Below the pieces are notes generated by a model, which was not told where the DNA came from, did no database searches, and saw nothing but the letters and a program-made list of their open reading frames with translations. Source: Hormiphora californensis (Eukaryota > Ctenophora > Tentaculata > Cydippida > Pleurobrachiidae). Taken from it: a stretch of DNA of 64,000 nucleotides. A program made the translations under genes and the position numbers. Each line of letters starts with the position of its first letter. Positions within the stretch are counted from its first letter, which is position 1. Positions 56,890 through 64,000 of this stretch are shown one piece after another. The DNA lies in contig CM035352.1 of NCBI GenBank assembly GCA_020137815.1, positions 7,353,905-7,417,904 of the forward strand, given 5' to 3'.

Positions 56890-58240
56890 TAATAATAATA
56901 ATAATAATAACAGAATTTATATACACGCTCAGACCCCGTAGGGTACCAGAATCCAAAAAACACTAGTACTACGGAGCTTCAGAGCGGTTCACCTCTGTAT
57001 ATAAAACCTAAAACTCTAGATAAACTATAGAAACAAAAATGTCCATCTAGTAAAAAGTCCGGTGCTCAGATGCTCAAAGTCCAGTAACAAAACCTAGTCA
57101 AAATCATAAACACAAACATAAACAACACAGTTCAATACGCTCACGTTCACGCCCTCACACCACCACCTCCATAACCTTGCCTCCTCTTATCCCAAATGTC
57201 TTGCCTGGTGCCGCCGCCTTCCTCTCCTTCAGCTCAGCCACCAACTTCCTCCTCTCCTCTCTCTCTTCCGGGGAACGGTCCGGGGAGATGTACAGATCTT
57301 TGTACCTATCCGACTTCTTCAGACCACTTTTGTGGGACAGGATCAGATCTCGAAATTCACGGCCAGACAGGCGCAGTTTAACAGGTCGGTCAGTACCCTC
57401 CTTGTACCTTCCGAGACGCGTCATGCTGTAAACACTAGTCACACATTCACCCATGTAGTCGAAAACTCCACAAACTGAATGTTCCAGATCTTTACTACTT
57501 TCACTGGGATCATCAAATAGTCCATGGACAATCACGTTACTTGTCCTGTCCTCTGTAGCACTCGTTATTGCAGTACGAATACGTTTCGGAGCTAGAGCAC
57601 TGTCACAACTCTTTTTCAGAACTGAGGAAAACGTCTTTATCTCCTCTTCAGCAATAGACTGCACAGCAGTAATCTCCTTATCTCGCTTCCCTAACAACTC
57701 ACACTGCAATTTAACCAGCTGCCCCTGTGCCTCAACCAATGCTCGCTGAGAAACAATCAGCTCCTCTTGACTATCCAGTAGTTTCCTCTCATTGTCTTCA
57801 ACTTCAGTACTCAGACGGTCGAGCAACGGGTAACACCTCTCCATCAGGAAACGGCACACTTTCTCTGTGAAATCCTCTAGTTCTGGCTTCTTTATCCCCT
57901 TGATCTTACTCTTGCTCGGACACTTCAGGCTATCCCACACACTACGTCCGGCAGTCAAACTCTTCGGGAAGGAATCCTTGATACCAGCATGTGTAAACAG
58001 GTCCCGTACCAGGTCAAATAACTCGCCCTGCACTTCACCATACACGCCTCTCTGTACCCTTTCATCACTATAGACTCTCAGCCGGTCTTTGAAACTACAA
58101 GCAGAGGCTGTACTACCACTCATAGCAGGAGAGATAGATATCTCACAATTAGAGAGATTTGCAACGGTTCGCAAGCAAAACAGAGATAAGGGAGCTCTGA
58201 CCAAATGTGATGTGAGAACTGATAAATTAATTAATTTAAT
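56890..58240 (-). mobile_element. ORF1-only non-LTR retroelement (half-LINE-like)
   Basis: On the minus strand one open frame is followed by about 240 bases of 3' sequence and a (TTA)n tail at 56889-56911 (read as AATAAT on plus). A simple-repeat tail and an ORF1-type product are marks of a LINE-related element, yet no reverse transcriptase or endonuclease lies anywhere near. It inserted downstream of discoidin copy C. Exact 5' end not determined. Confidence 0.6.
57155..58123 (-). CDS. LINE ORF1-type protein (coiled coil plus RRM-like domain)
   Basis: 322 residues from MSGSTASACS (an in-frame Met 27 codons upstream gives 349). A heptad-rich segment (ERKLLDSQEELIVSQRALVE) is followed by the RRM-like block: TSNVIVHGLFDDPSE, VYSMTRLGRYKEGTDRPVKL, FRDLILSHKSGLKKSDR, and the basic end KDLYISPDRSPEEREERRKL. 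This order is typical of ORF1 proteins of L1/CR1-like retrotransposons, which bind RNA and act as chaperones. The frame is fully open, so the copy is young or under constraint. A domesticated host gene is the alternative. Confidence 0.75.
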   Translation of the reverse strand: MSGSTASACSFKDRLRVYSDERVQRGVYGEVQGELFDLVRDLFTHAGIKDSFPKSLTAGRSVWDSLKCPSKSKIKGIKKPELEDFTEKVCRFLMERCYPLLDRLSTEVEDNERKLLDSQEELIVSQRALVEAQGQLVKLQCELLGKRDKEITAVQSIAEEEIKTFSSVLKKSCDSALAPKRIRTAITSATEDRTSNVIVHGLFDDPSESSKDLEHSVCGVFDYMGECVTSVYSMTRLGRYKEGTDRPVKLRLSGREFRDLILSHKSGLKKSDRYKDLYISPDRSPEEREERRKLVAELKERKAAAPGKTFGIRGGKVMEVVV

Positions 58241-58621
58241 ATACTTACCTTAGAAATCCAACAGGTTTAGTGCCACCAAATACTGGTTAGTAAGGGGAGG
58301 TAAGCTAAGTCAGACAATTGAGATGGGTAGCAACAATCGATTGTTGCTACCCATCTCAATTGTCTGATTGCAATCCTTTGTTTTTTTTCCCAAAAATCAA
58401 AATTCTGAATAAGTGAAAAATAGGCTGTCATAAGTAACTTACTAAATTGTTAGTAAGATCTAAAAAGTATGACGAAAAACTGAGTATTGGTAGCCAAAAT
58501 CGAGCAAATTTACCGCAAAGATCTCAAAAGTAATTAAGAAAATGGTCAAAAAAATATGGGTCAAAAGTATTTCTTACCTCAGAAATCCCAGAAAGTATAA
58601 GAAAGAGAGAAACATACAATA

Positions 58622-58711
<90 letters not shown>

Positions 58712-58712
58712 C

Positions 58713-58760
<48 letters not shown>

Positions 58761-58823
58761 AGAGAGAGTAGAGAGAGATATTACTGGACCTAGTAGAGAG
58801 AGATAGACGAGATAGAGAAAGCG

Positions 58824-58873
<50 letters not shown>

Positions 58874-58884
58874 CCTCTCTCCTT

Positions 58885-58916
<32 letters not shown>

Positions 58917-58960
58917 CTCTCTCCTCTGAGCTTTCTTGCACCAACGAACAGTGACCATTC
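58241..58960. repeat. Downstream flank of discoidin copy C, palindrome and GA/CT tract
   Basis: 58290-58330 and its complement at 58330-58372 form a near-perfect palindrome centred on CAATCGATTG. 58624-58790 is (GA)n, then 58827-58925 is (CT)n, so the tract is a large inverted repeat. Coding frames here are artefacts. Confidence 0.75.
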
Positions 58961-59346
58961 ATCTATTCACCCCCTCCCTGAAGCGAAACATAGAATAGAC
59001 ATTGTGAGAGATGATCAGAGGCAAGGAATTATTGCGGTTATTATTGCGGTTATTTTTGGAGTGCTCTCAAGCACAGTCACGGATAGCCACGGAGTGAGAG
59101 ATATAGGGTAATTATAAAGAAAAAAGGAGATAGATAAAGTTGTAGAGAGAGAGATAGATTGTATATCATAATCGATCAAGTGACTGTTGTGTTTGCCAAA
59201 CCTCGAGGGGAATTTTTCTATCTTAAATATTAAAATGTGTTATGTGTATAACGATTTATATTTTTAACACATTAGAGCCCTGTACTTTCAAAAAGGAGCC
59301 TTAGTTTAGAGTCCTGTTGTTGCAAAACGGTGGTACTAGCTAGACA
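58961..59346. other. Unassigned non-coding stretch between discoidin copies C and D
   Basis: Shares CACGGAGTGAGAGATATAGG and AAAGGAGATAGATAAAGTTG with 49246-49330. No gene seen. Confidence 0.35.
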
Positions 59347-59607
59347 CTATATATAATTTATTGTTGTGTTCTAACCCTCCTTTCCATTTGTAAAAGAGGG
59401 CGTTGCGCGGGAAACAGGGTCGAGCAAGGCAAATAATTTACTATAACATGGACATCGTTTGAACTGTGATTTTTTCCAAAAATCGAAATTATAAAGATGT
59501 TTTTCTAATAAAAAAATTCTAAGAGGCTCAAATATGACATTGACCTAAGTAAGTTACTAAATTATTAGAAAGATCTGGTTTTTCACACCCCTATCTTTTC
59601 TTTAGAA

Positions 59608-61305
59608 ATGATTCCTCTGTTTCTGTTATTTCTAGAGCTACTGGCTTCTTCAACTCCGAATGGTCAACTCCTGCCGATTTCCAGTGCAACAGCAAAAACA
59701 GCTAACCAATATTACCCGCCTGAGTTAGCTATAGACGGTGACCCCAATACGTTCTACCACACTGGTGAATCACCAGAACCACCACAATGGTTGAAACTAC
59801 AATTGGAAGAACCTGCTTTGGTGTCACGAGTTGTCATAGTTAACAGGTAGGAACGATCAGAAACAAAGTCGCAGAGAATTCATTAATTTTCTCATCATTT
59901 TCAGGCTTGAGGCTAATTATGTTGGAATAACCCAGCGGTTACTTGGTACCCATGTGTATTTGTATGATGCTGATGGTACGACGCAGATTGCTGACTGCGG
60001 CAAGATAACAGAGGTCAATACAGCGAATGGAGCGGATGTAAATTCTCAAACCTACACTCTGCCTTGTGACACCCCGAAGTTAGCATCTTATGTTAAGTTG
60101 GAAGATTCAGAAATAGAAGAGTCCTATGATACCACCCGCCTTATTATCCTTATTATAAAGTACAAATGAACGTCGTGATGAGGAGGAGTATGTAGTATCC
60201 CACGTGCAAATAGAGGGGGGTTGCCCTGGGAGGTGGCTTGGAAGGGGTATTGGAGGGGGGATACTGCACGTGCATGTTGTTGGTTGTTTGTTGCGAGTTC
60301 CTGTGGTGTTTCGTGGTGTTTTGGGATCTACTGCTGGGGTCGCTATGATTACCAAAGCCTTTCTAACTACGTACCCCGTTGATTCTCTACACAGCTACAA
60401 TTCTACGAATCTTTATCACCTGATTCTACATGTTATTCAGCGGGATTTCCCTTGATGTTTATCACCAGCGGTCTACCACTATAATACCAACCTCCGTATT
60501 CTTTACCCCGACATGGAGAGACGAAGAGTGGGGGGGGGGCATAGAGACGGGTGGGGGAGGTGTGTTATAGGACTTAACAATGGGCTTTCTAGTCTTAATT
60601 AAAAGATGCAAATGCGTGGCGTGGTGGTGATGATGACCTATCCACACGTGCAAATGGTGGGGGTTGCCAAGGAGGTGCCATAGCCCAGCTACGCAGCGGG
60701 TGATTGAAGGTTGCACGTGCGGGTTGGTGCAGCGAGTGAGAGGGGTGCTCCTGGGTTAGGGGTGGGTATTCGGGTCAACGGGTGCTATACTTCAACGGGC
60801 TTTCTAGTGAATATTATAATAAGCAAATGAACGTCGTGATGAGGAGGAGGATGTCCTATCCTCACGTGCAAATAGTGGGGGGTTGCCAAGGAGGTGGCTT
60901 GGGATGGGTATTGGAGATTGTGGGGGGATACTGCACGTGCATTTTTTTTGTTTGTTTTTTGCGTGTTCCTGTGTGGTGTTTCGTGGTGTTTTAGGATCTA
61001 CTGCTGGAGCTGCCATGATTGCCAAAGCCTTTTTACCTACGTACCCCGTTGATTCTCTACACAGCTGTCAGCTACAATTCTATGGATCATCTACATGTTA
61101 TTCAGCGGGATTTCCCTTGATGTTTATCACCGGCGCTCTACCACTCTACCAACCTCCGTATTCTTTACCCCGACATGGAGAGACAAAGAGTGAGGGGGAG
61201 AGAGACATAGAGACGGGGGGGGGGGTGTTGTAGGACTTAACAATGGGCTTTCTAGTTATGAATATTGCAGAAGTGAAGGTCTACGGAACTGTCCCACCAA
61301 ACACT
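59608..61305 (+). CDS. Secreted discoidin/F5-8C-like protein, copy D, split by an insertion
   Basis: Exon 1 59608-59846 and exon 2 from 59904 follow copy C closely (GITQRLLGTHVYLYDADGTT, CGKITEVNTAN, LPCDTPKLASYVKL). After EDSEI the match stops at about 60118 and resumes at 61258 with MNIAEVKVYGTVPPNTG and a GTTAGT donor. The 1.14 kb between is tandem-repeat DNA. Without splicing the frame ends at a TGA at 60167-60169. The inserted block ends in GGGCTTTCTAG, a usable acceptor, so it may act as an intron; otherwise the gene is broken. Confidence 0.65.
60119..61257. repeat. 1.1-kb tandem-repeat insertion inside discoidin copy D
   Basis: Three related blocks start near 60160, 60600 and 60825 (AAATGAACGTCGTGATGAGG, CACGTGCAAATAG, ACTGCACGTGCAT, GTACCCCGTTGATTCTCTAC) and each ends with GGGCTTTCTAGT. 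CACGTG occurs six times. No protein recognised. Confidence 0.7.
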
Positions 61306-61860
61306 GGTTAGTAAGGGGAGGTAAGGTAAGTCGGACAATTGAGATGGGTAGCAACAAAACTTGTGTTTTTTTTCCAAAAATCAAAATTCTGAATAAGTGA
61401 AAAATAGGCTGTCATCATAAGTAAGTTACTAAAGAAAGATCTAAAAAGTATCACGAAAAACTGAGTAAAGTCACCCCCAATGACTGCGCATGTGAAATTG
61501 ATCAATTTTGACGCGCACTTCACACGTTAACATGTGATGTGACGCTCAAAAACATTCCGTGCACGAGAAGGGGGGTGACAACTTAAAAAAATCCGACTTT
61601 ATTGGTAGCCAAAATCGAGCAAATTTACCGCAAAGATCTCAAAAGTAATTAAGAAAATGGTCAAAAAAATTATGGGTCAAAAGTATTTCTTACCTCAGAA
61701 ATCCCAGAAGTACAAAAGAATACATAATGAAAGAGGAGAAGAAAGAGAAAAAAACGAGCAAACAGCAGCAGACAGGACAAAAACAGAAGAAAAAAAAATA
61801 GAGAGAGAGAAGAGACGAGATAGAGAAGATGAGAGACAAGAGAAACTAGAGTAAAGAGTA
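61306..61860. other. Downstream flank of discoidin copy D
   Basis: Duplicate of the flank of copy C (AGTAAGGGGAGGTAAG, GAGATGGGTAGCAACAA, AAAGTATTTCTTACCTCAGAAAT). 61467-61600 is an extra segment with CACACGTTAACATGTGATGT. It runs into a purine tract. Confidence 0.4.
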
Positions 61861-61869
61861 AGAAGAGAG

Positions 61870-63640
61870 AAAGAGAAGAAGTTCCCCCCCTTCCCCCCCC
61901 CCTCTAAAATTAAATTTGGGGGGGCCCCTTTTTTTGGGGGAAAAAGGGGGGGGTTTTTTTTTTTTTTTTTTTTTTCCCCAAAGGGGGGGGGGAGGAAAAA
62001 AACCCCGGGGGGGCCCGGGGGGGGGGGTTTTAAAATTTTAAAACCCCTTTTTTTAAATTTTTTTTAAAAAAGGCCCAAAAAAAAAAAGGGGGGGGCCCCC
62101 CCCCCGGGGGGGGGGGGGGGGAAAGGGGGGGGGGGGCCCCCTTTTTTTAAAAAAAACCCCCCTTTTTTTTTTTTTTTTAAAAATTTTTTTTTTTAAAAAA
62201 AGGGGGGGTGGGAAAAAAAAAGGGGGTTTTTTTAATATTCCAAAAAGGTTTAAAAAAACCCCCCCAAAAAAAAAAAAAAATTTGGGGGGAAAAAATTTTT
62301 TAAAAACCCCTTTTTTTTTTTTTTCCCAAAAAAATTTTTTAAAAAAAAAAAAAATTTGGGGGAAAAAAAAAAACAAAAAAAAAGGTTTTCCCCCCCCCCC
62401 CCCAAAGGGGGAAAAAAAAATTTTTAAAAAACCCCCCAAACCCCCCCCTTTTTAAAAAAAAAAAAAAAAAACCCCCCCCCCCCCCCCCTTTTTTCCCCCC
62501 CCCCTTTTCCCCCCCCAAACCCCCTTTTCCCGTTTTTTTTAAAAAAATTTTTTAAAATTTTTTTCCGGGGGAAAAAAAAAAAAGGGAAAAACCCCCCCCT
62601 CCCCGGGGTTTTTTTTTTCCCCCAAAAAAAAGAAAAAGAAAAAACAAAAAAAAAAGAGAAAAAAAGGAAAAAATGGGGAAAAAAAAAAAAGGGGGGGGGG
62701 GGGAAAAGAAGAAGAAAAAAAAAAAATAAAAACCCGGGAAAAAAAAAAAAAAAAAAAATTTTTTTTTTTAAGGTTTTTAAAAAAAAAAAACCCCCAAAAA
62801 AGGGGAAAAAAAAAAGGGGGGGGGGGTTTTTTCCCCCCCCCCAAACCAAACCCCCAAAAAGGTTTTTTCCCCCCCCCCCCCCTTTTCCCCCCCGTTTGGG
62901 GGTTTGGGTGTTTTTTTTAAGGCCCTTTTTTGGGGGGGGTTTTGGGGAGGGTTAATTAGGTTTTTTAAAAAAAAGTAAAAACCAATTTAAAATTTTTGGG
63001 AAAAAAATTTTTTTCCCCCCCCCCCCCCCCTGGGTTTTTTTCCCCCTCCCAAAAAGGGCCCCCCCCGGGGGGGAAAACCCCCCCCCCTTCCCTTTCCCCC
63101 CCCTTTTTCCCAAGGGGCCCCCCCCTTTTGGGGTTTTTTTTCCCCCCTTTTTTTAAAATTTTCAACCCCCCCTTTAAAAAAAACCAACCCAAATTAAAGG
63201 TTAAAAAAAAAAAATTAAAAACAAAAAAAACCCCAAAAAAAAAAAAAAACCCCCCCCCCCCGGTTTTCCCCTTTTAAAAAAAGGGGCCCCCCCCCCTTTA
63301 AACTGGTTTCCCCCGGGGGGGTTTTAAAATTTTTTGGGGGGGGAAAAAAAAACAAACCCCCTTAACCCCCCCCTTTTTTTTTTGGGGCCCCCAAAAAAAA
63401 AAAAAAAAAAAAAACAAAAAAAAAAAACACCCAAAATTTCAAAAACCCCAAAAAAAACCCCTTAAATTAAACTTTTAACCCCGGGGGGAAAAAAAGGGTT
63501 TAAAAAAAAAACCCCCCCTGGGTTTAAAAACCCCCCCCAAAAAAAAACCCCCCCCAAAAAGGGCCCCCCCCCAAAAAAAATAAGGAAAAAAAAAACCCCC
63601 CCCAAGGGAAACTTTTAAAAAAAAAAAACTTTTAAACCCA
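61870..63640. other. Homopolymer blocks, probable failed consensus sequence
   Basis: Some 1.8 kb made almost entirely of runs of A, C, G or T, with scarcely any normal dinucleotide mix. It sits at the place where the duplicated flanks elsewhere have a GA/CT tract. Open frames here (F, G, K and P runs) mean nothing. Treat as unknown sequence. Confidence 0.85.
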
Positions 63641-63843
63641 ACTAGACATTATTAGTGTTCCACCCTACGTAGATACTAGTGTTCCAGACTAGCCGGTCAC
63701 AGTGTTACACCTAGTGTTGCACCCTACTTGTCACAGATAAAACCGTCCTCTCCGCACCGGGCCGTGTAGCAGACTGCAGCTACCCACTGTGCACACTGCT
63801 ACGCGGCCTCCCCGGTGTCAGTGCCTGAGTCAGGCAGCCTGAC
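63641..63843. other. Right-hand unique sequence, unassigned
   Basis: Normal-looking sequence resumes, with short GTGTT(A/C)CACCCTA repeats and GC-rich stretches. No gene can be called. Confidence 0.3.
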
Positions 63844-64000
63844 AACACCCTACCTGGAAGCTGAAGAATAGTGTTACACCCTACCTGGAAGCTGAAGACT
63901 AGTGTTACACCCTACCTGAAAGCTGAAGACTAGCGTTACACCCTACCTGGAAGCTGAAGACTAGCGTTACACCCTACCTGGAAGCTGAAGACTAGCGTTA
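63844..64000. repeat. 31-bp tandem repeat at the window edge
   Basis: Five units of ACCCTACCTGGAAGCTGAAG-ACTAGCGTTAC. On the minus strand each unit reads CTTCAGCTTCCAG|GTAGGG, a good exon end and splice donor, like the donor-bearing minisatellites in BLTP1. Confidence 0.8.

Noticed and set aside
62053-63277. Frames rich in Phe, Lys, Gly or Pro in the homopolymer block
   Set aside because: They reflect homopolymer runs in what looks like failed consensus sequence.

Overview
This is a repeat-rich eukaryotic chromosome segment from an animal, most likely an early-branching marine invertebrate such as a sponge (inference). The genes are animal orthologues with many short GT-AG introns, and the accessory genes are small secreted single-domain proteins (discoidin/F5-8C, Ly6/uPAR). 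There is no bacterial-style gene organisation.

Layout. 0-1.2 kb: 3' part of a coiled-coil gene. 1.7-6.0 kb: a PAK1IP1/MAK11-type WD40 gene, with a discoidin-like gene antisense in its third intron. 6.3-6.7 kb: a VMA21-like V-ATPase assembly factor. 6.9-10.1 kb: CFAP298 (cilia), with nested transposons in its last intron. 10.1-12.9 kb: repeats and transposons. 13.0-49.1 kb: about 48 minus-strand exons of one giant gene, BLTP1 (KIAA1109/Tweek/Csf1-type bridge-like lipid transfer protein). They give the C-terminal ~3,600 residues; the N-terminal part lies outside or beyond the right-hand repeats. Four unrelated plus-strand genes sit inside its introns: a small secreted protein (21.9 kb), a damaged seven-helix receptor-like gene (28.2 kb), a single-exon cytosolic-type sulfotransferase (34.1 kb) and a GPI-anchored Ly6-like protein (38.6 kb). 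49.1-52.7 kb: nested DNA transposons. 52.7-61.3 kb: a locally duplicated cluster of discoidin-like genes, one unit invaded by an ORF1-only non-LTR element and another split by a 1.1-kb insertion. 61.9-63.6 kb: homopolymer blocks that look like failed consensus sequence. 63.8-64.0 kb: a 31-bp tandem repeat.

Two patterns stand out. First, a set of ~820-bp non-autonomous DNA transposons begin and end in long G/C homopolymers; where flanks can be read they have 8-bp target duplications. At least five copies are present in three sequence subfamilies. Second, most minisatellites in the BLTP1 region contain an exon-intron junction of the adjacent exon, so real splice sites (or CDS ends) have been copied up to dozens of times into the neighbouring intron.

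Limits: gene names rest on recognising conserved protein segments, not on a database search. Exon edges are inferred from AG/GT dinucleotides and reading-frame continuity. Several frame breaks may be assembly indels.
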